From Symsagittifera roscoffensis (taxonomy: Eukaryota > Xenacoelomorpha > Acoela > Convolutidae): a stretch of DNA of 64,000 nucleotides. Of this stretch, positions 13,178 through 25,900 are shown in pieces. The stretch is from the NCBI RefSeq assembly GCF_963678635.1, contig NC_087068.1:6537907-6601906 (forward strand), in the 5' to 3' direction. A program made the translations under genes and the position numbers. Each line of letters starts with the position of its first letter. The stretch's first letter is position 1. The notes beneath the pieces are model-generated. The model saw only the letters and a program-made list of their open reading frames with translations, ran no database searches and was not told the DNA's origin.

Positions 13178-13216
13178 TAGGTATACCGCGGTATACCTAG
13201 GACAGTAGGTATACCG
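13178..13216. repeat. 22-bp perfect palindrome plus a third half-site
   Basis: Two TAGGTATACCG half-sites meet head to head at 13178-13199, giving a perfect 22-bp palindrome centred on CGCG. A third direct half-site, TAGGTATACCG, follows at 13206-13216 after 6 bases. This could be a binding site for a dimeric protein or the end of a small transposon; nothing else supports either reading. Confidence 0.6.
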
Positions 13217-14025
13217 ACGACCAGGGTTAAAAAACTATAGCCCAAATTATGCCCATTGTATTGCCAATCCATCATAGATATTTAGCAGGGTGTTAATTTT
13301 GGCCAGTATATTGTCCGATAAACCAGTATGTTGGCCAGTATGTTGTCCGTAAAATTGCCAGTATGTTTCCAGTAAATTGAGTGATCCATTGTTTTTCACA
13401 TAGCAAATGGAGTTTTTTACAGTCATACTAAATCGAAAAACCGATGCGCGTACATTCATAACTTTGTTTTTCTGATAAAAATTTTGAAGATATCACTTGC
13501 TTCAAATTTGATTTTTGAAAGCTCGATTTTATCTTTTTTGATTGTCATCACTGACTCAGCATTGTAGCATAAAAAAGACCAAATAAAAAGCCCAAAATAT
13601 CGATAAGTTCTATGATTTTATTGCATATTTTGAGTTTGCATATTATGATCTATTTTGACCTTTTCTTTATTTGTTTTGTAAGTTTTTGCTCGAAATCTGA
13701 TTTACACTCAGGATTTTTTATGATTTAATTGCATTTTATTGAGATCAAAAATTAATTTTTTCTGATTCTTTTCTTGTTTCTTACATATTATTTTGCCCAT
13801 AATTTTTTAGACACCTAAATTGATCTAAAAGTTTCAAAAAAGATAGATCTAAGTTGATATAAAATCCATTTAAGTTCGTAAAATGTACGTTGTTAATCAA
13901 TTTGGATCAATTTAAAATCGATCCTAAACCTTTTTTTCGTCAGTGCGGGTTCTTTTTTTACAATGGATTAAAATAATTATCCGTGAATTTTGCCCAGAAA
14001 TACAGTAGAATTAAAACCCGGCGAG
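13217..14025. other. AT-rich intergenic sequence
   Basis: No gene was seen. CCAGTATGTTG-type words recur at about 13300-13370 as a loose short repeat. The remainder is very AT-rich. Confidence 0.4.
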
Positions 14026-14672
14026 ATGAACAAACCCCGAAAAATGATGCAACTTGGATCAGTAGAAACATGACTGTTATCTCGTTACACTGTTTTTTGT
14101 TTTACTGCATCTTGTTTTCAATCTGTCTTTTTCATTTTTTTCTTGATCGAAACGTTGATTTCTTTCAAAGGTTACCTTATATTTCAGAGTAAAAAACCTC
14201 GAGATCCGAAAGTAGAACCTTTCGGTCCAGATCCAAAACCATATATTCGTCTCAAAAAAACCAAGAGGTGTGCCGACTCCAGAGTCATCATCAAGCTCAG
14301 TTTCGCTATATCGTTTTTTTTAAATCTTTTCGAAGAGTTTGCTTTTGATAAGCTTTAAGTTAAAGACAATTATAATGCACTAATCGAGGAAAAGATTGCC
14401 CTTTCAGCGATGTTAAGCGTTACTTATAAGTGGAACTGCTTTTTCTAGCGTTGTCCTAGTGTTATTGTATTGTTTTTTCATCGTTTACTTATTGTTTCGA
14501 CTTCCGAAGAAAGTAAGGAATATATCGGGGTGGTTTTTTCATTCAGACCAATTCTCAGAAACATTTCCCTCGGGTGCTCGATTCATTGATTTTCGTAATC
14601 CCAGAAATGGCTCGCTCGTCACTCACCTATCCTGGCTTATACTTTGCTGTGATACGCTCACTAATAGACTAA
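14026..14672 (+). CDS. Tentative four-exon gene for a small single-span membrane protein
   Basis: Four exon-like segments chain with consistent phases: 14026-14061 (ATG start, donor GTAGAA), 14188-14267 (after TTTCAG, donor GTGTGC), 14449-14512 (after TTTTTCTAG, donor GTAAGG) and 14547-14672 (after ATTCAG, stop TAA). The product would be about 101 residues: a basic, proline-rich N-terminus (PKVEPFGPDPKPYIRLKK), a hydrophobic helix (VVLVLLYCFFIVYLLF) followed by RLPKK, and a 41-residue tail. This is a splicing inference without a known homologue. Exon 4 is also open in a second frame that looks equally protein-like, so the tail is uncertain. It lies on the same strand, 2.1 kb upstream of the claudin-like gene. 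Confidence 0.3.
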
Positions 14673-16797
14673 CGTGACTATAAGAGCGCTGTGATATTTT
14701 GATGCTGAAAGTTTAAGGCGCATTTTTTACGCGTGCAACTTATCCCGCATCACAAAATTGTTCCAAATTCAATTGAGGCAGGCTATTTAGTCTTACTAAT
14801 TCCATACACAATTCTTAATACTCCGCTTAAAATTTATAGCTTGTCAATATTTCTGTAACCAAAAATCATTCGAGACCAGTTTCTGGACAGCCGGAACTTT
14901 CAGGGAATTGCCCTAATACGAGCAGTCTTGTTTCAAATTTAGTGGAATAACAACGTTGTATCAACGCTGAGTCAACAATTTTCAGCGTTTTCCAAATCTT
15001 TTCATCGCTGATTCTTTGCAATTTTACTTGTTTTTAAGTAGCTAAATCAGCTTGAAGCAGTAGTGACCAGTGCTAAAATGGCCCATATAAGACTCCTCTG
15101 AGTCATCGATTTCATCCTATCAATTTACTTTGATTAATTACCGGGTTGACAATTCCGGTATGCAAATCATGAAGTTTGCATATATGGAAAAACGCTAATC
15201 ATACCTTTTTCATGCAATTCCATAAGTACCGGAAATTGCAAAAAAGGTCTATGATTAGTGGTTTTTCTTATATGGATATTTTAAGAATAGCATTTTTCCA
15301 CAAACCAAAAAATGTTTTCTTTTTTAAATAAAAATTTTTCTTGAAACTGTTGGCTTGTGTTCGTATTTTTACACAAGTGACAAAATTACTTAAAATTAGA
15401 ATCACCAAAACTCCAACGTTCTCGCGTTTGCAATGAATTGGAAAAGAGCTGAATATAGATTTACTACAATTTTGTTTTTGGAAGTAACAAATTTTAGGGC
15501 CATTTTCAGATTTTTTTTTATTTTGGAATTTAATTGGTCATGCATCGCCGAAGGCATGCAACATGATTCAATACAAAATGATTCAATTTTTGGGGCAATT
15601 TTCTTTATTTATTTTTTATTTTGGAATTTAATTAGTCATGCATCACCGAAGGCATACAAAATGACGGAAAAATAATTCATCTTTTGTGAATCCAGGACTA
15701 TGTTATGCACAAAAATAAATTCAATTTTGCATGCAAAAAAATTAATATGGGAAATGCTAGATTGTGTACGAAGTTTGTTTTGTGCATGAGAAATCTGAGA
15801 GTTTGAGAAAATCTGAGAAATTAAGAAGTATAGACTGATCAGCGTTGCTGCTTAAAGGTTATCTTCAACAGGCAATTGTTTGAATGTTCTTGTGGTATTT
15901 TACAATAGATCGTCTACAATTTTTACCACTATATAAAGCCAAAAGGATGCTGTACGGTCTTAAACGCAAACATATTCTAACGCTACAGTCTTACGTGTGT
16001 TTTGAAAATATACATTGTTCCCCGTTGTATTACTTTCAGCTCTGTGTTTTTACCTTCCATTGAAATAAGCTGAAAATTTAACACAGAGCTGTTTGAGAGA
16101 ATCAGTTTCTCAAGTCCGTGATTTTTTTTGTTGCGACGGGTGGGGGTGGTTTATCGAAAAAAAATCCCGCCTTATATTTTGTTTGTGGGCCGTTTTGAAT
16201 TTTTCGGGCTTCTCAAAAAATCACTCGAAATGACTTTTTTAAAGACATACTGCGGTCATTTTTATAAAAATTGGACCAAAAGTTTCATTTTTTTTTCGGC
16301 GCACACTCCCATAGGTGTGTAATTTTTGACGCACAAGTTCCCTTAGAAAAGTGCAGAAATGATGAGCCACACTGTGGCTGTCGCAAAAAGGGAACCTATG
16401 ATTAACTTAAGCTACCAGAAACGACCCCCCCCCCCTGACAGAAGGCTACTGTCACAAGGAAACCAAATTACTGCGAATAGATCTTTAATAATATTTTTCA
16501 ATAATAAGTAATTTCAAGCAAATTATTGTTTCAAGCATTACTATTTTAGTAAATTTCTTACTGAAAGCTCTTGAAGTTTTAGAAGTCTCGGGAAAAATAT
16601 CTTTTTCAACTATCAACTGTTTTTGTGGCTGTTTTGTATCAGTTTTATCGAACGGTTAGATTTAAGCAGTCTTAGTGTTCTTGTTTTGTTTCGATTTATT
16701 TACACATCTATTACAAACTGCCTCCTTTAGTAGCTTTAATTTATTATACCTTGTTATTTTAACATTTCGTTTTAATCTGTATCTACCGAAATCCGAA
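14673..16797. other. Intergenic sequence with repeat fragments
   Basis: No gene was seen. A fragment near 14885-14936 (ending ATACGAGCAGTC) belongs to the CAGGGC-hairpin repeat family that also occurs at 31.4, 33.6, 34.4, 40.4 and 42.0 kb. Around 15530-15660 a 40-base block containing TTGGAATTTAATTGGTCATG occurs twice. Near 16280-16400 there is a fragment related to hAT-type MITE copies elsewhere in the window. Confidence 0.4.
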
Positions 16798-16950
16798 ATG
16801 AACCTCCCCCCTCGACCCATTTTAGGCTTGGGTGGGGTGCAGTGTCTGTGCTTTGTCTTCGTCTTCATATCTCTACTGTCACACGCGTGGATCAGAGTCG
16901 AAGACGGAAACGAGGCCGCCACTTACGGAATATTCTCTTCATGCTACATG
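16798..16950 (+). CDS. Claudin-like gene, exon 1
   Basis: Starts at ATG in the context CGAAATGAAC and ends at ATG|GTGAAG, phase 0. It encodes 51 residues: TM1 and the first half of extracellular loop 1 (HAWIRVEDGNEAATYGIFSS then C). An in-frame ATG further upstream (16675) is less likely because the intervening sequence is AT-rich and non-conserved in style. Confidence 0.7.
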
Positions 16951-19900
16951 GTGAAGGCTCTTTTCAACTCCCCTCCATTTCAAACCCAATTTTAATCAAA
17001 GTTGTAATGGTATAAAATTATGCTAGTGATAAAATTTACACCCGCTTAACACATTTGGCCTGCATTGCATACTGTACATTGTAAAATGAAAAAATAGCAA
17101 TAACAGCCTATGTAAACAAGGATATCTGGTTACTGTTACAAGTAGCACCGAATGTTCCGACCATAATCTTACAAATACAAAAAAAATGTTTTTTCTAGAG
17201 TTAGGCATATTCGCATATTCGACAGTCATAACTAAATAGGCAAACTGGAAAACAATATTTGTAGAAAATTGAAAAGAACAAAAAAATCGTCCAAAAATGT
17301 TTTCAATCTTTAAAAAAAAAATTTTAAAAAGTTTTTGATTCCCAAAATGGCGCATCAAACTTCAAAAACAGACTTTAATCGAATCAAATTAAGTTTTCAT
17401 GGCTTAAACTAAACATAAAAAAGCCATTTTAAACCGTCCGCTTAACTTATTTGCTCAAAACTAGACCAAAAATCAAAAATTTCAACCGGATTTTTCTCAA
17501 CTTTGAGAAAAATTTTTAAATAATTTTCTAATGTAGTTCGAGTTACGACTGAAAGGGTTTTAATTTTATATATCACTCGATGATTGTTTGTGATACCTGA
17601 TACCTGCAAAAAACTTAGACACTTCCGAATGCAGAGTTCCTACCCATTTTCAGAACTTAATCATTTGTAGGAAACCAACCCAAAAGAATACGTCAAGACT
17701 TTTGATACACAAAATTGGCAGAAAAACTTTTTTGTTATGTTTTGCGAAAAGACGAACTGAACTGCCTATTTATGGCGGATAAGACCGAGACGTTAAATCT
17801 TGGCCACATGGGCATTTCAGACAAGAGAAGCAAAGCTTGATACCAGTTGGAGAACAATATAAAGCATGTAGCATAGCAACCCGGTTACACAAAATGAGAA
17901 AAGCTAGTGTGCCGAAATAACTTATCAAAAATTATCAAAACAATCACTACCAGTTGAAAAAAATTGTCGAAAATGATTACCAAAAATTTAATTCTTTGAT
18001 TTTATGTGCCTTAGTATTTGTTGCAGCGCAAATGTAAATGTGCGAGAGTATAAATGCATATAAAAGTAAATACATACAGGGACAGTAGCCAAGCGTATAC
18101 ATGGTGCGTCCCGGCGGGTTCGGCGCCGGTTCGAATCCCGACTAGGTCATTTCCTTTCTAGAACTCGAATGTGCACCGAACCTGATGGGATGCCCCCAAA
18201 ACCGATTTTAACCGTCTTTTCGCTCTAATTTGGTTCAGCCTTGATTAAGGCTGACCTTTAAAAAGAGCAATTTGTCTCAAGGACAAATACTGGCCATTTT
18301 TGCAGCTTGCTTTGATTTATGCAGTTTTTGTGGCCGATGTTACCGATGATAGAGAAAATACTCATTAATTAAATTGTTTAAAAACCGTTTTTTATATAAT
18401 CTTGGAGATTGACGCGCACATTTTGGCGCCCCACAAGGGACTCGAGTTTACTATTGCAACACAACAAGGGACCACTGTTTTTGGCGGACCCGAGTGTATC
18501 CTTCCGTCAGTTGGCCGAAAGTCGTCAGAGTACCAGTTGGCCGAAGGTCGTCAGAGTACCAGTTGGCCGAAAGTCGTCAGAGTACCAGTTGGCCGAAAGT
18601 CGTCAGAGTACCAGTTGGCCGAAAGTCGTCAGAGTACCAGTGGGCCGAAAGTCGTCAGAGTACCAGTTGGCCGAAAGTCGTCAGAGTACCAGTGGGCCGA
18701 GTGGCCTAAGCTAACGCCGATTATATAGGCTGTTAAATCGAGATTCAATCAGTCCCAGCGAGGAGCTGAAAAAAGCAGAAAAACGGACGCGACATATTTC
18801 TTATTTATCAAGAACTGACAAAGGAAATTCAGAGAGGCCTACCGAGAAATTCAGGTGGCGATTGAGTTGTCAAGCGCAAGCCAGCTACAGACGTTTTGTG
18901 GAAGTGATAGAAGCAATCATGGAACAATTTCTCTGCGTCTGGCCGATGGTTTGATAATCCGAAAACCGGTGACCGCCCAATCTCCAAAAAATCGTCAAAA
19001 ACTGTAAGACTCATCTCGTTTTTATAAACTTTTTTGTGCAATAAAATTACATACGGTGTCTTATTGTGTATCCCAACTCAAAGCAAGCTACAAGTGGTAA
19101 TTTTCCCGATACCACAAATTTTTGGGTAATTGTGAGCGGATTGAAAATCCAAGAAATCGGATCAAAGACAAGGGGTACTAGACTAGTTTTTTGGATTGGT
19201 TTACGACTCGAACCTGCTGACCAAAATTTTCCGAAAAATTTTTGGGAAAAAGTAAAAAATTTCCAAAAAAAAAATCGTCGAAACGTCCCCATAATTCTGC
19301 GAAACTGTGCTGTAACATGACACCAACCTTATGGTAAGTGGTCTGGTAGCGAAATATCAGGCAAATTAAGTTGAGTTTTTTCATCCTCAGGTTTTTTCCG
19401 CGAGTGTTGTTGGAACTTAACCGATTTGCCTGATTCTCCAACCCCATTGGTAAACTTAAGGTTTACAACGACTTGATACCTGTTTGCATCCGTTCGCTTT
19501 TCAAAACATTCGTTTCGCAACGACTGACTAAGTGGTCCGGGACGGTAAAATTAAGCAAGTTAAGTTGTTGTCTTTCATCCTCAGGTTTGCTCCGCGTGTG
19601 TTGTTGGTTTTCAACCGACTTGCTTAATTCCCAAACCTCTTGGTAATTCGTCGAGCTACTAGCCGATTAGTAGTGACGCACCGTTGTACGATCGTTCAAC
19701 AAATTTCGTACGCCGTAACATCATCCTAAGTGGTCAGGGAGGTGATATTAAGTAAGTTAAGTTGGTTTTATTCATCCTCAGGTTTACTCCGTGTGTGTTG
19801 TTTGATATCAACCGACTTACTTAATCCCCAGCCCCATTGGTAACTTTACTCACCGAAAACCGTTCCGAATCGCCCCGCAAACGCCCGATAACCGTTAAGT

Positions 19901-22900
19901 ATAGTTTGAGTTAAGTATAGACCCTAGAGCCATGGATGAGAACTTTCAGAAGAGGGTTCAAAGGTTATTTGCGAAGCGAACCAAGCTTGAAAATGAACTG
20001 TACAAGTGCCATGAAATTATAATTGAGAACATTGAAAGTCAGAGTCGCTCATCAAAGATTGACACTCAGATTCAGAATTGCAAGAGCCTGATAGAGACTG
20101 CAGTTGAGATAAATGAGGAATTGATTAAGTTAGCTTCTAAAAGTGTTGATCCTGATAAATTGATACCAGCGCAGGATATGTGGCTTCATACGGTTACATC
20201 AAGAAACGATACAGTTTTACAGAAGGCTGCATCATATAAAACTGGCTTAAACGTTGAACCTGAGGAAACAGAGCTTGACAATGTTTCAGAATCGTTAAGT
20301 GCGATCGTAACAACACAACCACAAAATTCACATGAAGCAGATGCGCGCTCTAAGGTGTCGCGGTACAGTAGTCGACATCATAAATCAGGTTCGCATAAAT
20401 CCAGTCGCTATACCGTCGCGCAGTCAAAAACATCAACTGAGAAGAGGCGAGATTTGTTGGTTTTGAAGAAGCAGCAGGAGGAACTTGAGAGACAAGCAAA
20501 GGTGTCATTGAAGTTGAAAGCGCAGCAAAATAAAATAAAAGAACAGCAAGGTAATTTAGAGTTGGAAGAACTAGCTGAGGTACAAGAAACTGGCTGAAAT
20601 TGAGTTAAAGGAATTCGAGTTGGAAGAAGAGCTTTCTGCAGCAAGTGAGAAGATAGGAAATGCTAGCGTAACACACGTTGACCCACAACGTACTGAACAA
20701 TGGGTAGAAAACGTTGTCACTGAGCAAGAGCAGGCCGAAGTTGTTGCAAGCTCAGAGCAAAGTCATCCAGTAGTCGAGAGTTCCACTTTGATTGCTACTG
20801 ATGTTTTGCAAGGGGTTGGTGCCGTCGTCAGCGGGGGTGCCGTCGTCAACGCTGGTCAAACCACATACAGTGAACCGGGAGGCCACAATAGGAATCGAAT
20901 TCAGGCTCAGAGATCAAGTTTGGTCCAATCGCGTCTGTCATTGCACTCAATCGAGAACCCATCTAGTTTACCACAGTTCGTTGCCTCCAGCTCAAACTTC
21001 GTTACTCCACACTTAGCTTCAACACCTCATGCTGAAGTTTCGCAAAACCACAATCTGATACCACAAGCAAGTGGTAGCATTCCCGCTTCAATGCCCTTTG
21101 GTAATCCCACCATTAATGTGGCACCGCCTTCTGTGTCGACCGTTACTAATCCAGTTTCGCTTCCGGCGAGTCAACCTTTTGTTCCTCCATTAACTGTTCC
21201 GATTCCCATTTCGCTTCCGATTATTCAACCATTTGTCCCGTCAACCGTTCCTATTCCCTCTTTGCTTCCGGTCAGTCAGCCACATTCCGGCCCCGTTTCA
21301 ACTGGGTATCAGGCGCCTGCAGCGCCATCCCATCAACCTATAAATGTTCCAAACAACCCAACAAGTTTCTCAAGTGAACACTATAACCCGTATAGCAGTT
21401 TGTGGAGACCTGCCGCGACTGCGCAAACGATGCCAGTTCCTCAATACTGCGCACCGCCCTCAAACGTTTTCTCAGTGACAACTCCTGTTGTTCCACCAAA
21501 CACCGTAGTTCCTTATACAAGTTTTGGGACTGTGTATTACACCCAGCCGCAAACTCGTCCAGTTGTTGAAACAGCGCATCAAGGTTATCCACCTACATAT
21601 CCTGCGCCCACTACGGGCCCGTTTTACGTGCCTAATAGCGAACAACCCATCTCGGCGAGAGAGTTAGCAGATATCATTCTGCATAGCCGCAAAGACCGTC
21701 TACCGGAGTTGAACTTGGAAGTGTTTGATGGAGAACCACTTAACTGGTATGAATGGTTCGGGCAGTTCCAAGCAACAGTTGATTCGGCTATGCTAACTGA
21801 TGATGAAAAACTCAAATATCTGAAAACACACGTTAAAGACAAAGCCAAGAGTGCAATTGCGGAATACGGCTACAGTGGAGTGTTGTATAAGGATGCTCTA
21901 GCAACTCTCCAGAGAAAGTTTGGGCAACCTCATGTTGTAGTTGGTGCACATTTGGATAAGTTGAAGAATTTTCCCGCATTGAAGATGCACAACTCTGACC
22001 ATGTTATAAGTTTTTCTGCGGTGATTTCTGGGCTCGTAGCTGTTTTTAGGTCTTTGTCGTTCAATGACGACTTGAAAAGTGTGAATCTATTAAATCAAGC
22101 CGTCAGTAAGCTTCCTCCAAATCTAAAAGAGGCATGGTCCATGCATACTGTTAGACAACATTGGCAGCGATTAACATTGCTAGACTTCAACGATTGGCTT
22201 AAGAATAAGGCAGAAGGCCATGAGCGATTGAAATCTTTAGTCAAAGTCGAGCAGCCAGTTAAACAAAAGTAGTTACAAAAGTGCTTGCAGGTAACACTAA
22301 GGTAAGTTCTAAGGATGAGAAAAGTAGAGAAAAGACAAGGTTTCCTCCATGCTCGCTATGCAAAGGGCAGCATGCACTCTGGAACTGTTCCGTGTTCAAA
22401 GAGAAAAACGCAACACAAAGGGCTAAATATGTAGCAGAACAAAAGCTCTGTTTTTCTTGTTTACAAGGCAACCATACCTTCCGAAAGTGCCAAAAGGCAA
22501 GAAAATGCCCAAAACAGGACTGTGAGAGCACTCACAATGTGCTTCTTCATGGAGCCGAGAAAGTTTTCCCGCCTAAAGAGGCCGACCGATCACCATCGAC
22601 TCAAACTAATACAAACACTACTTCTGCAAACAACGCAGCATGTGTTAAACCTTGTGAGGAAACTGCAAAAGGTATTCTTCCCGTTGCGTTGGTAGATGTG
22701 TCCTCTGTTTCGGAAAATTCGAATGCACTAGCACTTTGTGACACCGGTTCCACTCATTCTTGGGTTTCCGCGGCACTCGTTGAACGTCTGAAATTAGTTG
22801 GCACGCCCGTAAATGTTACGACCGATGGTTTTAACTCAGCCAAGGCATCTAAAACTCAACGAGTTCACTTGAAAGTTTCCGCAAAGCCCAATGAAAGTGA

Positions 22901-25900
22901 ATTTTCGTTTTCGTTTGTCGCTTTCGTTAAGCACAACATGTATATAGGACCCGATGTTATAAACGTTTCCGAATTGCAGGTCAAATACCCGCAACTAGCC
23001 CCGTTAAAGACGACTGCGTATAATTACAAAGAGATTGAGATAGTTATAGGACAGGACTTCTATCATGCGATAAGACCCCTCGAACATGTCTTCGGAGATG
23101 AACTTGACTCACCGTGCGCCGTCCGACTTCCGATAGGTTGGGTCATTAGTGGTCCGTCTCCTGATCGTTCGTCCTTAAATTCTTCTTCCTTTAACTGCGT
23201 TACGGACGATACTTCTCTGACCGACCAAATCAAAACTTGGTATGAGTTAGAGTCGTATGGTGCGTTCAAGCAAGTAGATGCCCGTTCCGCCGCAGACAAG
23301 CGTGCTTTGTCGATCCTAAAAACTGAAACCGTTCACGATGGTGAGCGTTACACTGTACCGATGCTGTGGAGTGATAATGATGTTAGCTTGCCTAACAATT
23401 ATTATTCTTCATTAGCCCAATTAAAGTCGTTAGAGAAAAGATTAGATAAAGATCCGTTACTTCGCGAGAAGTATACCGAAACAATCAGAGAAGATATAAG
23501 TAAAGGATATGTCATAACCGTCAACCCGCACGATCCCAGCTCACGAGCCGAACGTGAGTGGTATCTTCCACACCATCCGGTTTTGAACCCGAACAAACTC
23601 GGCAAGGTGCGCCGTGTGCTCAATGGAGCATCCAAATTTCATGGCACTTCCTTAAATAGATCTCTCTTGGTTGGCCCGGATCTCCTTCAAAATCTTATTT
23701 TTGTACTGTTGAGGTTCCGTCAACACAAGTACGCCGTCTCAGCGGACATAGAAGGTATGTTCTTACAAGCTGGAGTACTTGTGCGAGATCAACCGTCTCT
23801 CCGTTTTTTGTGGCGGGAGGACCCCACTTCAAGTGTGGTGGTTCACCAATACACCCGTCATATTTTTGGCGCTCGTGATTCGCCTACTTGTGCGAATTTC
23901 GCGCTACAAAAAACTGCTTCTGATAATCAAGCTGAATACCCCGAAGCCGCTTCAGCCGTTGTCCAGAAGTTTTACATGGACGACTATCTTGACTCGTTCG
24001 AAAATACCGCTGACGCTCTTAGCCTAAGTAAAGACTTAGTCGCAATGCTCAAATTAGGTGGGTTTAACCTGACAAAGTTTGTTAGCAATGTACCCGAAGT
24101 TACAACCGCTCTTAATCCGGAAAACCGTGAGTCCAACCCGTCAGTTAAGGATATTTGTAAGAGTCCAGACCAATCGTCGCATGTTCTTGGTCTCAGGTGG
24201 GATCATGTAAAAGATACCCTAGTAGTAAGTAGAGGTGTTGATCGACCACTAGATAAAGCAATTACTCAACGCACCGTGTTGAGTTTTGTTTCCTCAGTTT
24301 TTGATCCAATAGGACTGGTAGCTCCATATACTGTGAAAGCGCGCCTTTTACTAAAAGACATATGGAGAATCAGTGGTCAAAAGTGGGATGATGATCTCCC
24401 AGAGGAAATTAAACAACAATTTCTAGATTGGCACTCAGGACTTCCACTATTAGGTACTCTGACGATACCTCGTAGCTACTTTACCGAACCGTTCGACCGC
24501 TGTGAACTTCACACGTTCGGTGATAGTTCGCAGGACGTTTTTTGCGCCGTATCGTTTCTCCGAGCCCGACTTGCTAAATCGCAAAAGACCGAGTTAGCTT
24601 TTGTATTTGGGAAAGCCCGTGTAGCGCCTATGAAGATGCTCTCCATTCCCAAGTTAGAGCTTCAGGCTGCTCTGCTTGCGACTCGACTCAAAGAAGAGAT
24701 TTTGAAAGCGCTTACTTTCAAAGTAAGCAATGTATTCATGTGGACTGATTCTACCACCGTTCTCCAGTGGCTTAACTCGTGCAACAAACTTCCTGTGTTT
24801 GTTGGAAACCGCACTGGTGAAATCTTGGAGTCCACCACCATTGATCAATGGAATCATGTACTGAGTGGTGATAACCCAGCTGATACCGGCACACGAGGGA
24901 TTTCTTCGGAAGCCCTCAAGGATAGCAGCTGGATTAGAGGCCCTAGTATATTGAGGACATGTGATTGGCCATTCAAGCCGAACACTGATGTCATCAAAAA
25001 GATCCAATTAAAAGGCCCACTCTGTGACATTGATACATGCCTTGAGACTGCATCTACGTTTGTTGTTGATGCTTCATCTGAGAAAGCGCCGTCGATCCGT
25101 CTGTTTAAAAATTGGGATAAATTCAGCTCAATTGTAAAGTACAAACGTGTTTTAGCGTTTATGCTTCGTGTGCTACCATCGCATAAACACTTCCGTACAA
25201 AAACGCTTGAAATAACCGACCCGTCCGAGTTAGATATTGCCGAGCAGAAGCTCATTTATCTCGCTCAGTCCGAATCATTTCCTGCCGAAGTGAAAATACT
25301 TCAGTCCGATAAACTGATAACAAAGAAAAGTCGGATTGCTAAATATTCTCCGTTCATCGGCCCAGCTGGCATCCTGCGTTCAACTGGACGTATCAGCCGT
25401 CTTGTTGATACCGACTTTGATAGCAAACATCCAATAATACTGGATGGTCGACACCGAGTTGCTCATATGTTGATTAGGCATATGCACTTTCAACATGCAC
25501 ATCAGGGGTTGGATTACATGCGTGCTGTCGTTCAATTGAAATACATTGTTCTGAAGTTGCGCTGGTTACTTGGGAACATCGAAAATACTTGCATAACATG
25601 CCGTAAGCGCAAAGCAAAAACAGTTGTGCCCATTATGTCTGACCTACGATTGAAAGACTGGGTTACAAGCAGCCTCCCTTCTCCAACACAGGTGTTGATT
25701 ATTTTGGCCCGTTTCAAGTGCCAATACGCCGAAGTACCGAAAAGAGATGGGGTTTCCTATTTACCTGCCTCACGACTCGAGCAGTTCACATCGAGTTGGT
25801 TCCATCTCTCGATACTAGTTCCTGCGTCATGGGCGTAGAGCGATTTATTGCAAGGCGAGGTACCCCCAAAACCATTCTTTCTGACAATGGCACGAATTTT

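Larger units (their letters stand above)
18019..18420 (+). repeat. 5' LTR of the BEL element
   Basis: Begins TGTTGCAGCG and ends GACGCGCACA, 402 bp. It matches the 3' LTR closely but lacks a 22-base block (after GGGATGCCCC) and a 60-base block (after GATGATAGAG). TATAAAT at 18049 and TATAAAAG at 18059 are likely core promoter elements. Confidence 0.92.

Noticed and set aside
16675-16797. Longer N-terminus upstream of the claudin-like start
   Set aside because: The added 41 residues are AT-driven and phenylalanine-rich. The ATG at 16798 starts just before TM1 as usual for the family.
18090-18160. tRNA gene in the BEL LTR
   Set aside because: Box B is perfect but the T-stem and acceptor stem do not pair convincingly; reported as a motif only.
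18508-18705. CRISPR-like regular repeats
   Set aside because: Units are contiguous with no unique spacers, in animal DNA inside a retrotransposon.
18402-18728. Three overlapping forward ORFs encoding VVRVPVGRKSSEYQLAES-type repeats
   Set aside because: They are the same 26-bp tandem array read in three frames inside the BEL leader; no start context or conservation supports a protein.
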